Below are positions 1 to 7,165 of a DNA stretch of 8,093 nt, one piece after another (the stretch's first letter is position 1; every line of letters starts with the position of its first letter). Location: NCBI GenBank assembly GCA_903930515.1, contig CAIYYW010000335.1, positions 1 through 8,093 of the forward strand. Reading direction: 5' to 3'. The stretch is from an uncultured delta proteobacterium (GTDB lineage Bacteria > RBG-13-61-14 > DRUE01). A program made the position numbers and the translations under genes. The notes beneath the pieces were generated by a model. The model ran no database searches. It was not told where the DNA came from and saw only the letters and a list, made by a program, of their open reading frames with translations.

Positions 1-57
1 GTCAGACTTAACGATATTTTCAATTTATTGAGCTTCAGATTACAAAATTCCGTGAAG

Positions 58-118
58 GCGCGTCCCTCCCTTCCCAACCTTTCTCACCTTTCCCACTTTC
101 TTCACCCTTTATTCTTGC
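58..118 (+). repeat. pyrimidine-rich tract headed by GCGCGTCCCT (left copy)
   Basis: The stretch starts with GCGCGTCCCT at 58-67 and continues as an almost pure C/T run with very few G residues to about 114. The same ten-base head followed by a C/T run occurs on the minus strand at 8007-7942. Both lie upstream of a promoter and read in the same direction as the downstream gene. A C-rich, G-poor transcript is what Rho utilisation sites look like, so it may terminate transcription entering from the left. It could also be a dispersed intergenic repeat. The sequence similarity is seen directly; the function is inferred. Confidence 0.45.
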
Positions 119-172
119 GGGTCCGCGGTGAAATAGTTCAAGATCAAGCAAATCTCTGCCCGCTTGCTGGAT

Positions 173-201
173 TTGACATAACGATCAAAGGGAGGCATAA
201 C
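173..201 (+). promoter_or_regulatory. sigma70-like promoter for the monooxygenase-fold gene
   Basis: A perfect -35 hexamer TTGACA at 173-178 is followed after 17 nt by CATAAC at 196-201, which matches four of six bases of TATAAT. Transcription would start near 208 and give a leader of about 40 nt before the ATG at 250. No operator-like inverted repeat was seen around it. Confidence 0.55.
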
Positions 202-249
202 TGATTACATTCTAAAATTAATTGCGGTCAAGAAAAAGGGAGGTTGAAG

Positions 250-540
250 ATGATGGTAGTTGCCGCCACTTTACGGGCAAAGCCGGGCAGGGAGGAAGAG
301 TTGATCTCGGTGATGAAGGAGCTTACAGCCGCGGTGAAAGCTAACGAAAAGGACACCCTGGATTATACCCTGCATCGTTCACAGCGCGATCACTCGCTGT
401 TCCTGGTCTATGAGAAATACCGGTCGGCCGACGCGATGAAGGCGCATCTGGCCTCGCCGCATTTCCAGGCCGCGGCGAAAAAGTTCGCGGGAATCCTGGA
501 GGGCGGACTCGGGATTGAGACTTATGATGTAATTGAATGA
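250..540 (+). CDS. antibiotic biosynthesis monooxygenase (ABM) domain protein, putative quinol monooxygenase
   Basis: This is a 96-residue single-domain protein of the dimeric alpha/beta-barrel ABM (YgiN-like) family, probably cytoplasmic. Family members oxidise quinols or other aromatic compounds without a bound cofactor, or serve other small-molecule roles. The whole length fits the domain: an opening strand (MMVVAATLRA), a GREEEL helix start, then the signature F-L-V-Y-E-x-Y at about 51-57, A-x-x-x-H near 62-66 and S-P-H-F at 69-72. I chose ATG 250 because GGGAGG at 238-243 lies 6 nt upstream; a TTG at 244 in the same frame would touch that site. It has its own promoter at 173-201 and is convergent with the leftward block, so it is probably monocistronic. 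The fold assignment is firm; the substrate and even enzymatic activity cannot be read from the sequence. Confidence 0.88.
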   Translation: MMVVAATLRAKPGREEELISVMKELTAAVKANEKDTLDYTLHRSQRDHSLFLVYEKYRSADAMKAHLASPHFQAAAKKFAGILEGGLGIETYDVIE

Positions 541-687
541 GTTATGAGCTTAAGGGGCGGTCACTAAAATCCTGGGTGGGGGCGCCGGCATTTTGCCCGG
601 GAGTTTGAAGCTGAATTAAATCCGTAACGAATACGCTGGAGAATTCTGAAACCGACAAGTCATAAGTTGAGACCTGACCCCAACTGG
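541..687. other. convergent intergenic region
   Basis: These 147 bases separate the stop codons of two convergent genes. I see no hairpin followed by a U run in either direction, so any terminator here is not of the simple intrinsic type. The region has a GC-rich patch (575-602) with the GCCGGC palindrome and ends in the AGACCTGACCC motif described separately. Confidence 0.5.
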
Positions 688-691
688 TCAG
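670..691 (-). repeat. REP-like motif GGGTCAGGTCT with small hairpin (copy A)
   Basis: On the minus strand GGGTCAGGTCT (680-670) follows the GH57 stop codon within a few bases. An inverted repeat, CTGACC at 674-679 and GGTCAG at 686-691 with a 6-nt loop, overlaps that stop codon. A near-identical motif (10 of 11 bases) lies after the phosphoribosyltransferase gene at 7161-7151. From memory, GGGTCAGGTCT-type sequences recur between genes in many deltaproteobacterial genomes near REP-associated transposase elements. I could not verify this. Confidence 0.35.
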
Positions 692-2841
692 ATGGTCCAC
701 ATCCTGCTTTCAAAGTCCTGGTCGGGGACATTGAAGGAGATCAGGCCGTCGCGAGGGTAGGGGGCGACCATTTTGCTGTCCTTGAGGATATAGACCTGGA
801 ACCAGACTTCCTGCCCGGAAGAGAAACCGAGATCCGAGAATGGGATCATCAGTTCAAAGACTTTTTCCTTGCGGATGGAGCTTTTTTCCACAGGGATTTG
901 ATCCATTTCGCCGTTGCCGGCGATCTGGAATTTTTGCTCGGGATTTTTTTCCAGGTGATATGGGAAACAAATGCTGATGGGAATTGGTTTTTCAAAATGG
1001 ATTTCCACGGTCAGTTCTTCGGCCACCTGTTCGGCGCGGTGGGGGTCGAGTCTTAGGAATAGGTGATCGCGGTCAAATCCGAAGAAGATTTTGGATAAGT
1101 AGGGGTCTTCGGTGTAACGGGCGGTGGCGACCTTCATCACATCAAAGCAACCGGCGCCCTCCCATTCATAAAAACTGCTCACCCGTCCGTCAATAATGGG
1201 GGAGATGAACCCGACCGGCTGTTTGGTGAGCCGGACCGGGTGGTCGAACTTGACCGGCTCTTCCAGGAAGAGCGGGGGTATTTTTCCCAGTATGAGATAG
1301 ACATTGCGGAGGTGCATCCGGAAGATTTCGTCAAACTCTGAATCCAGGTCGGAATAAAAATGATCGCCATACCACCAGAACCAGTCCGAGCCTTCCGCGG
1401 CGAACAGCTCGGAGCGGGCCAGTTTAATCGCCTCCGGATCCGCGGTCTTGAACATTTCCTCGGCGTCCTTGCGCACCCTTCCCAGGTAATCCCAGGCGTG
1501 ATTTTCTTCCGAGCCTCCGATCCAGACATCAAAGTCTCCCCGGATCCAGGTGCCGGGCGCGAGATGATCAAGCGATTCCGGATTTTGCGCCGAGATCGCT
1601 TCCTGCACGGTGGCCAGGCGGATTCCGGGCTGTTCCGAAAGTTTTTGGAAGAGCAGGTTGAGGAATTTGAAGCCGCTTTCGGGGAAGGATTCCCAGGGAT
1701 TTTCTCCGTCCAAGGCGACCAGGACCATAGCCCGTTCTTGGTTGATGCGCTCGGCCTGTTTCCGGATCGCGTCGAGCCGGCGGATGAAATCGGAGACCGC
1801 GACTTCGGCCTCAAGCTGGGAATAGCTGAAGCTGATCAGGTCGGAAAGCTCCTGGTCTCGGAAGACCACTCTCAAGTTGGTGTCCTGGAAGCGGTAGGGA
1901 TGATAGATCAAGTCGGCGCGGGATCGGTTGGGCCGGCTTTTTCTCAAAAGTTGTTCGCAGGTGTTGGTCCATTGCAATCCGGATTCGGCGAGGATCCGGA
2001 GCACCCAGTCCGAGACCGCGTTTTCCGACGGCCACATCCCGATCGGTCTCCGGCCGAAAACCTGCTCCAGATAGTCCAGGCCGGTCTTGACCTGGCCGCG
2101 GGCGTCTTCGGGCCAGGAGAAGCGGGTGGGCAGTTTCACTCCGGGCAAGGCTTCCCGGGCGATGTCGGAATCGCAGAGCAGGGGCAGGATGGGATGATAG
2201 AAAGGGGTAGTGGACACTTCCAATTTACCCTGGGTCCAGAGCTCCTGGTAGAGCGGGAAGAGCTTGGCCAGGATTTCGGACTGGAGCGAAAGCAGGCGCA
2301 ACTTGTCTGCTTCGGAAAAATTATGGTCCTTCTTCATCAGCTCGGTCAGCTCCGGATATTCTTTCAGGGCGGTGAATCCGAACCAGGCCAGGTTGAACCA
2401 GGTCTGGAGGTCCAGGAAGTCCTGGTTGGAGAATTCTTTGGCGGATTTTTCCAGGTCTATCCCGGCGCGGATGCCCCGCTTATGGAGCAGTTTCAAATAA
2501 GCCGGGTGGGGCTGGATCATGGTTTCGCGCCGGCAGAGGAAGAAGTTTTTAAGCAGGAAAGATTTTTCAATGGGAGCAAGCTCGGAGGCCGGTTTTATGC
2601 TGAGCTTGTAATATTCGTCTTCCACTTTCAGGTCCAGGTATTCCTTGAGTTGATAGACCAGGCTGGGGGTGAGGTTGATGGTGTATTTGAGATGGGGGAA
2701 TTCGCGGAGCAAGGTGGCCATATCGTAGTATCCCTTGACCCCGTGGAGCCTTGCCCAGGGCATGGAATATACCTTGGCCAGCGGGTCCGGGTAATAGGGC
2801 TGGTGCATATGCCAGAGGAACGCGAGGTCTATTTCGGTCAT
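688..2841 (-). CDS. glycoside hydrolase family 57 alpha-glucan hydrolase (alpha-amylase/amylopullulanase type)
   Basis: The 717-residue product is a retaining GH57 enzyme acting on alpha-1,4 (possibly also alpha-1,6) glucans. The conserved regions are all visible in order: W-H-M-H-Q-P at 10-15; G-K-L-E at 205-208; W-P-S-E at 270-273, where E273 is the expected nucleophile; L-D-G-E-N at 377-381, where D378 is the expected acid/base; and H-A-W-D-Y at 448-452. The run E-G-S-D-W-F-W-W-Y-G-D (483-493) is typical of the amylopullulanase-like branch. The region from about 545 to 717 (S-P-I-I-D-G onwards) looks like the glucodextranase-type beta-sandwich that often follows this catalytic domain. No signal peptide is present, so it probably degrades intracellular glucan such as glycogen. 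The start fits GH57 proteins, which begin just before H-M-H-Q-P. Its AAGGAG (2860-2855) is 13 nt away inside the end of the preceding gene, and the gap is only 4 nt, suggesting translational coupling. Exact specificity is unknown. Confidence 0.93.
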   Translation of the reverse strand: MTEIDLAFLWHMHQPYYPDPLAKVYSMPWARLHGVKGYYDMATLLREFPHLKYTINLTPSLVYQLKEYLDLKVEDEYYKLSIKPASELAPIEKSFLLKNFFLCRRETMIQPHPAYLKLLHKRGIRAGIDLEKSAKEFSNQDFLDLQTWFNLAWFGFTALKEYPELTELMKKDHNFSEADKLRLLSLQSEILAKLFPLYQELWTQGKLEVSTTPFYHPILPLLCDSDIAREALPGVKLPTRFSWPEDARGQVKTGLDYLEQVFGRRPIGMWPSENAVSDWVLRILAESGLQWTNTCEQLLRKSRPNRSRADLIYHPYRFQDTNLRVVFRDQELSDLISFSYSQLEAEVAVSDFIRRLDAIRKQAERINQERAMVLVALDGENPWESFPESGFKFLNLLFQKLSEQPGIRLATVQEAISAQNPESLDHLAPGTWIRGDFDVWIGGSEENHAWDYLGRVRKDAEEMFKTADPEAIKLARSELFAAEGSDWFWWYGDHFYSDLDSEFDEIFRMHLRNVYLILGKIPPLFLEEPVKFDHPVRLTKQPVGFISPIIDGRVSSFYEWEGAGCFDVMKVATARYTEDPYLSKIFFGFDRDHLFLRLDPHRAEQVAEELTVEIHFEKPIPISICFPYHLEKNPEQKFQIAGNGEMDQIPVEKSSIRKEKVFELMIPFSDLGFSSGQEVWFQVYILKDSKMVAPYPRDGLISFNVPDQDFESRMWTI

Positions 2842-2845
2842 CTGG

Positions 2846-3865
2846 CTATTTGGACTCCTTGTCCCATTTTACGGTATGGTCCCGGAAATTTTTCATTGAG
2901 AGCGGGAGATATTTCGCGCTCACCTCGTCCGAGACCGATTGTGCGATCTTCTTGAACATCGGTCCGAGCAGGGGGATGTTGGGCGGGATAAAAGCCTGGA
3001 TATTGACCACGGTCAGCAGCGAGTAAGTGACCAGGTAATAATCGGCGGAAACATTCTCGTCAATTTTCCATTTGCCCGCGCACTTATAAACATCGCATTT
3101 TTTATCCTTGTTGGTGACGGCCTGTTCCACGATTTTCTGCAGGTCCTGGTCGGTGATCACATTGTTCCCCTGGCTGTCCTGTTCCTGGAACCATTGATGG
3201 GTTCTGGCCAGGGCAATAAATTTTTGCTGAACCGTCCCGTTCCCCGGCATTTTTGCCGCAGCCTCGTTCAACTCCTGCTGGGAGGGCATTTTCCAGCTCA
3301 AGGCCCGGTTGGAATAGTCCGCGCTGAACAGCAAGGGCAGGGTCACGGCCTTGGTGAAGCCCAAAAATTTTCCCTGGGTCTGGAGCACGACATAGGTATC
3401 GGTCGGATTCTTCTTGCCGAAGGCCACGCTGAAATTATAGACATAAAATAATTTTTCTATGTCGTTGATGCTGGTGAGCTGGTCCCAATACGGGACTTTC
3501 GGGCTTAAGAACGCGCACTTGAGGTTGACCCCGTCGGCTTCCGAGGAAAACTCCTTGAACACGATAAATCGGCCCCGGTTCATCTCCTCTGCCATCTGCC
3601 CGAGCATCTTCGGGTCGTTCAAGCTGAAATAATTCTTGAGCTGGGACTGGATCTTTTGGGACTGCTCGGGGGTGATCTTGAAGTCCCATGCTTTTTCATC
3701 CTTGAAGGTCACCGAGTTGTAAAGCTTGCTCTCGGAAATAGGCTCTTCCACCTTGAGGTTGATCTCCTCCCGGAACTTGTCGCGTTGATCCCGAAAGTTG
3801 CCGGCAAGGATCAGGCCGCTGAACAAGGTGAGAGCAATGAAAGCAATCGCAATTTTTCTGCTCAT
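2846..3865 (-). CDS. secreted protein of unknown function, possible START/SRPBCC-like C-terminal part
   Basis: I do not recognise a named family. The 339-residue product starts with K-K-type positive residues and a hydrophobic stretch (about residues 4-21) ending in L-I-L-A, so it looks like a Sec signal peptide cleaved before G-N-F. There is no lipobox cysteine. The mature part is charged and soluble, with cysteines near 117, 257 and 262. The last 75 residues read like the end of a START-like (SRPBCC) fold: G-K-W-K-I, then strands ending in Y-Y-L-V-T-Y-S, an I-P-P-N-I-P loop, and a long amphipathic C-terminal helix ending in M-K-N-F-R-D-H. That reading is inference. ATG 3865 is preferred because AAAGGAG (3878-3872) lies 6 nt upstream; an in-frame ATG at 3889 would put this site inside the gene. 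It sits 54 nt after the acylase gene and 4 nt before GH57, so all three are probably cotranscribed. Periplasmic or extracellular location is expected. Confidence 0.8.
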   Translation of the reverse strand: MSRKIAIAFIALTLFSGLILAGNFRDQRDKFREEINLKVEEPISESKLYNSVTFKDEKAWDFKITPEQSQKIQSQLKNYFSLNDPKMLGQMAEEMNRGRFIVFKEFSSEADGVNLKCAFLSPKVPYWDQLTSINDIEKLFYVYNFSVAFGKKNPTDTYVVLQTQGKFLGFTKAVTLPLLFSADYSNRALSWKMPSQQELNEAAAKMPGNGTVQQKFIALARTHQWFQEQDSQGNNVITDQDLQKIVEQAVTNKDKKCDVYKCAGKWKIDENVSADYYLVTYSLLTVVNIQAFIPPNIPLLGPMFKKIAQSVSDEVSAKYLPLSMKNFRDHTVKWDKESK

Positions 3866-3919
3866 TTTTCTCTCCTTTACGATCATCATATTTTACAGGT
3901 GATTTTGAACTCCTTCAAA

Positions 3920-6349
3920 TCAAGGACTCAACTCCAGCTTTCCCATCGCGGCTTTCTGGTATTCAGCGGGAATCATACTCAGGGTCAGGTATTGGCCGTT
4001 GACCCAAAAGGGGGTGAGGTTTCCCATCCGGCCGCTTTCAATGTTTTCGCTGTTGCCGGTGGTGGCGTTGAAATGGAAATGGCCGGGATCGGCGAAATCC
4101 ACGACCATCCTGGTGGTTGGTCCGGAGAGGAACACATATCCGAGGGGTCCGAGAAAAAATCCTCCGTTGCTGTTGACGGTTTCAAAAAGGCCTTCGCGGG
4201 GATATTTTCCAATCCGATGCCGTTTTCCGGTGCCGGGAATAAATCCCATCGGGGTGTAAAAATAGGAGTGGCTGAGTTTTCCCCATTGCCAGGTTTTCGG
4301 GTCCGGCCCGAATTTTTTTTCCAAATCCTTGACCGCCAGGATGGTTGCGGCCCGGATGATGTCCCGGCGGGTTTCTTTCGGTTCCGTGTTGACATTATCA
4401 AACCAGGGATTTTCGGGTTCATAAATAATCCGCTCCAAAGAATAACCGGTGACGCCGAACAGGTTGGCGCCGGTGGACATTTTTTTCAGATCGTCGTCAT
4501 AGGTGAGGGTGTTGATCTGATCCTGGATCATTACATAGACGGTTGCGCCGATGGAATCTATTCCGGCCTGGTATCCCTGGGCCTGCCATTCGGTCAGGGA
4601 TGATACCGCCTTGGCGGTTTTTTTATCGGCGGCGCCGGCGAGATCATTGCAGATGATCGGGACCAGCTTGCGGGCCGGGACCACCACGGTATCCATTTGC
4701 AGCTTCTCCATATCCGAGACGGAGAATTTTTGTTTGCTCCGGAGCACTTCGTCAATCCTCTGGATCCGGTTGAGGTAATATTCGGTGCCCAGGTAATAAG
4801 GATACCCGTCCGGGTAGTTGCGGTTGTTGGCAGTGGCAAGATATTTTTGCTTGGGATTGAACAGATGAGGAAGGTCCTGGAACGGGACATATCCGGTCCA
4901 ATCCTGATCCCCGGTCCAGCCCTTGCGGGCCAGCCATCCCCGGCGATCCGGCCGGATCGGGACCCTGCCGCTCAGCCAGTAGCCTATGTTTCCGCTTTTG
5001 TCCGCAAAAACATGGTTCCAGGCCACCGGCCCCTGAATCATATTTTCCAGACCGGCCTGAAACCCCGCCCAGTTTTTTGCGCGGGCCATGTCCAAATATC
5101 CCTGCAAGAAGTTCCCCATCTCCACATCAACTATCCTGATCGTGAAAACCTGGTCCGGGTCTTTGATCGGCAGATTTTGTCCCACAACGGCCTGGTCCAT
5201 CACCGGGCCGTGGACGCTCTCCCGGATTTCCAGGCTGAAGGATTTTCCGTTCTTGAGCGGGATTTCCTCCTTGCGGATTTTGAAATCCGTCCACTCTCCC
5301 CGGTAAAGGTATTGGTTCGGATTCTCCGGATTAACCTTCTCAATGAAAATATCCATCTGGTCAATACTGGCATTGGTCAACGCCCAGGCAATATCTCCAT
5401 TATAGGCGGTCCCGAACGCGGGCAGGCCCGGAAACATCATCCCGATAATGTTGAAGCTGTCTCCCTGGAGTTGGCAGAGATACCAGTAGGTGGGAAGCGG
5501 ATAGATCGGAACATGGGGGTCATTGCTGATGATCGGCGATCCGCTCTCTGATTTCTCCGGAGCCACCACCCAGTTGTTGCTCCCCAGGCTGTTGGCTCCC
5601 AGGTTGAGGATCCACTTCATCGCATTGAGCGTCTCTTCCATAACGGGATCGCTCTTCACCACCGGAAGGTCATTGATCACCACCGGACCATCCGCGGGAT
5701 ACTCGGGCAAAATGTATCGCGCCTTTTCCGGGCCCAGTTCCCGCATCAGCCGGGTGTAATAATACTCCGTGCCCAGTTGCCCATAAACCATACCCAGGCC
5801 GTAAACATCCGCGCAAATCAAACTGTCCTCCGGACGCCAGGCCGTCGGCTTGGTCCGCAGAAAATGATACACCGGAATGGTGTTCCCGGAATCCTGCAAA
5901 TAACGGTTTATCCCAGCGGTATAGGCGTCCAGAAGGCTCTTGGCCTCTGCCGGCATCTTCGCGTATCCGGCCTCGGCCCGGGCTTTATAATTGAAGGCGC
6001 GCAAGACTTTATCCGCGTTCAAAAAATCTATTTTCCAGAATTTGATCCGGCCCAAAAGCGAGCAAAGCTCTCCCCGGCCTGCCTTCCTGAGCAGGTCCAT
6101 CTGGAAAAAACGGTCCTGGGCCATCGCGTATCCCAATCCGAAAAATAAGTCCCGGTCGTTCTTGGCCCGAATATGCGGAACCCCGTATTGATCGCGCACG
6201 ATTTCCACCCGGTCTTTTAACGGATAGCCCGAGCCTTTGCCCTCAATCCATTCGGCGCGCTTGACCCGGGCAAAAGCCGGATTGATCCCAACGCTGAGAC
6301 CGGCGAAAAAGATCAGAACAAATATGATAGACCTGCGTTCTCTGATCAT
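3920..6349 (-). CDS. penicillin acylase family protein (peptidase S45, Ntn hydrolase), exported
   Basis: The 809-residue precursor belongs to the N-terminal-nucleophile amidases that hydrolyse amide bonds in penicillins, acyl-homoserine lactones and other N-acyl compounds. A signal peptide (R-E-R-R then a hydrophobic run) ends in A-F-A near residue 27. The alpha-chain region shows D-x-x-G-V-P-H-I at 53-60, G-Y-A-M-A-Q-D-R-F-F-Q-M-D at 73-85 and G-R-G-E-L at 91-95. The autoprocessing site is L-G-S-N-N-W, so S257 should become the beta-chain N-terminus and nucleophile. Further family marks are N-D-P-H at 276-279, H-G-P-V at 380-383, F-A-D-x-x-G-N-I-G-Y at 448-457, G-R-V-P-I-R at 461-466 and T-A-N-N-R at 506-510, which holds the expected oxyanion-hole Asn. 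Length is usual for the family and all key residues are present, so it should be active. GGGGAGGG (6364-6357) lies 7 nt before ATG 6349. The natural substrate cannot be read from sequence; antibiotic resistance or quorum quenching are only possibilities. Confidence 0.93.
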   Translation of the reverse strand: MIRERRSIIFVLIFFAGLSVGINPAFARVKRAEWIEGKGSGYPLKDRVEIVRDQYGVPHIRAKNDRDLFFGLGYAMAQDRFFQMDLLRKAGRGELCSLLGRIKFWKIDFLNADKVLRAFNYKARAEAGYAKMPAEAKSLLDAYTAGINRYLQDSGNTIPVYHFLRTKPTAWRPEDSLICADVYGLGMVYGQLGTEYYYTRLMRELGPEKARYILPEYPADGPVVINDLPVVKSDPVMEETLNAMKWILNLGANSLGSNNWVVAPEKSESGSPIISNDPHVPIYPLPTYWYLCQLQGDSFNIIGMMFPGLPAFGTAYNGDIAWALTNASIDQMDIFIEKVNPENPNQYLYRGEWTDFKIRKEEIPLKNGKSFSLEIRESVHGPVMDQAVVGQNLPIKDPDQVFTIRIVDVEMGNFLQGYLDMARAKNWAGFQAGLENMIQGPVAWNHVFADKSGNIGYWLSGRVPIRPDRRGWLARKGWTGDQDWTGYVPFQDLPHLFNPKQKYLATANNRNYPDGYPYYLGTEYYLNRIQRIDEVLRSKQKFSVSDMEKLQMDTVVVPARKLVPIICNDLAGAADKKTAKAVSSLTEWQAQGYQAGIDSIGATVYVMIQDQINTLTYDDDLKKMSTGANLFGVTGYSLERIIYEPENPWFDNVNTEPKETRRDIIRAATILAVKDLEKKFGPDPKTWQWGKLSHSYFYTPMGFIPGTGKRHRIGKYPREGLFETVNSNGGFFLGPLGYVFLSGPTTRMVVDFADPGHFHFNATTGNSENIESGRMGNLTPFWVNGQYLTLSMIPAEYQKAAMGKLELSP

Positions 6350-6404
6350 TCTTCATCCCTCCCCTTCTGAAATGGCGGAGATGGGACGGCAAAAATATGG
6401 ATAC

Positions 6405-7082
6405 TCATTCGCCCGCGATCGGGACCGTGACCCCCTCGGGCAGATCAATGGTGATCTGGATGCGTTTGGCGCCTGCCGAGTCCCGGAGCGAGGCGACCAT
6501 CGCCACAATGGTATTGAGGAAAAAATCCTTGATAAAGGGCTTGATCTGGAGACTTTTTCCGTCCAGATAAATTTTGACTTCACGCTTCTTCCGATGAGTC
6601 TCAATATAGCCTTCCACCAGGTCCGCGATTTTGCCGATCTGGTTCGGCTTAAAATATTTTACCTTGAATTCAGGTTTCTTTGGGCTGACCACCGCAATCA
6701 GGCCGGGCAGGTCTTTGGCCCAGTCGGGCAGGTTGCCTTTGAGCGCGACGATGATTTTGGGAAGGTGAGAGCTTTTGTAGCCTTCCACCAGCACCGCGTC
6801 CAGGGCCGGCAGGAACAGGTCGCGCGCCGCTTCCGGGTCCGGGTCAAATCCGGGCTCACCATAGATTCCGACCTTGCCCTTCCCGGCGATCGCCACCATT
6901 TTCGCCCCGGCCCGGCTGAACTTGAAGGTGTCGGTCTCGGGATAGTCAAGCTTGAACCCGTGTCCGGTGTGCTTGAGCACCCCGATATTTTCCCCGCGTT
7001 GGATCAAAACCGGAATAAGTTTTTCCAAAATAAAAGTCTTGCCGTTCTTCTTCTCGCCCACAAACGCGATCATCGGAATCAT
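6405..7082 (-). CDS. mobB: molybdopterin-guanine dinucleotide biosynthesis protein MobB with C-terminal extension
   Basis: MobB is a GTP-binding P-loop protein that assists MobA in attaching GMP to molybdopterin, giving the bis-MGD cofactor of formate dehydrogenases, nitrate reductases and related oxidoreductases. The first 165 residues carry the family pattern: P-loop G-E-K-K-N-G-K-T at 9-16, K-H-T-G-H at 37-41, E-T-D-T-F at 49-53 and V-L-V-E-G-Y-K at 97-103. E. coli MobB is about 170-175 residues, whereas this one has 225. The extra 60 residues begin at V-K-I-Y-L-D-G-K (169-176), continue through I-K-P-F-I-K-D-F and end in a beta strand. I recall similar tails on MobB of deltaproteobacteria and other anaerobes, with unknown role. 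The start matches the usual M-I-P-x-I opening, although only a weak GGGGG (7097-7093) lies 10 nt upstream. No mobA or molybdoenzyme gene is in view. The gene lies between a phosphoribosyltransferase and an exported amidase. Confidence 0.88.
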   Translation of the reverse strand: MIPMIAFVGEKKNGKTFILEKLIPVLIQRGENIGVLKHTGHGFKLDYPETDTFKFSRAGAKMVAIAGKGKVGIYGEPGFDPDPEAARDLFLPALDAVLVEGYKSSHLPKIIVALKGNLPDWAKDLPGLIAVVSPKKPEFKVKYFKPNQIGKIADLVEGYIETHRKKREVKIYLDGKSLQIKPFIKDFFLNTIVAMVASLRDSAGAKRIQITIDLPEGVTVPIAGE

Positions 7083-7150
7083 TTTTTTATTACCCCCATT
7101 TTGAGCTCAGAGCTTCACCTTTCACATTTACGCCGTTAATTGATGATTGC

Positions 7151-7161
7151 AGGCCTGACCC
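7151..7161 (-). repeat. REP-like motif GGGTCAGGCCT (copy B)
   Basis: The minus strand carries GGGTCAGGCCT four bases after the phosphoribosyltransferase stop codon. It differs at one base from the motif after the GH57 gene (680-670). It contains the palindrome CAGGCCTG. The rest of the 83-nt gap to mobB shows no convincing terminator or promoter. Confidence 0.35.
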
Positions 7162-7165
7162 ATAA

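Noticed and set aside
244-249. TTG start for the monooxygenase-fold gene
   Set aside because: The GGGAGG ribosome binding site ends at 243 and would leave no spacing to this codon; ATG 250 has ideal spacing.
575-602. GC-rich patch in the convergent gap as a bidirectional terminator
   Set aside because: The possible GGGC/GCCC pairing is short and has a long loop, and no U run follows on either strand.
1360-2955. A 531-codon open frame on the plus strand opposite GH57
   Set aside because: It lies wholly antisense to a gene with every GH57 motif, lacks a ribosome binding site, and its translation has no recognisable domain. Long antisense frames are expected here because G/C-rich third codon positions in GH57 reduce stop codons on the other strand.
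3866-3889. Earlier ATG start (3889) for the secreted unknown protein
   Set aside because: It would place the AAAGGAG ribosome binding site inside the coding sequence and add eight residues before an otherwise normal signal peptide.
4697-5551. A 284-codon plus-strand open frame opposite the penicillin acylase gene
   Set aside because: It is antisense to well-conserved acylase coding sequence, with no start signals and no domain in its translation. The same reasoning applies to the plus-strand frame at 3656-4603.
6237-7139. A 300-codon plus-strand open frame opposite mobB
   Set aside because: It crosses the mobB gene and the gap before the acylase, has no ribosome binding site, and reads as a mirror of mobB codons.
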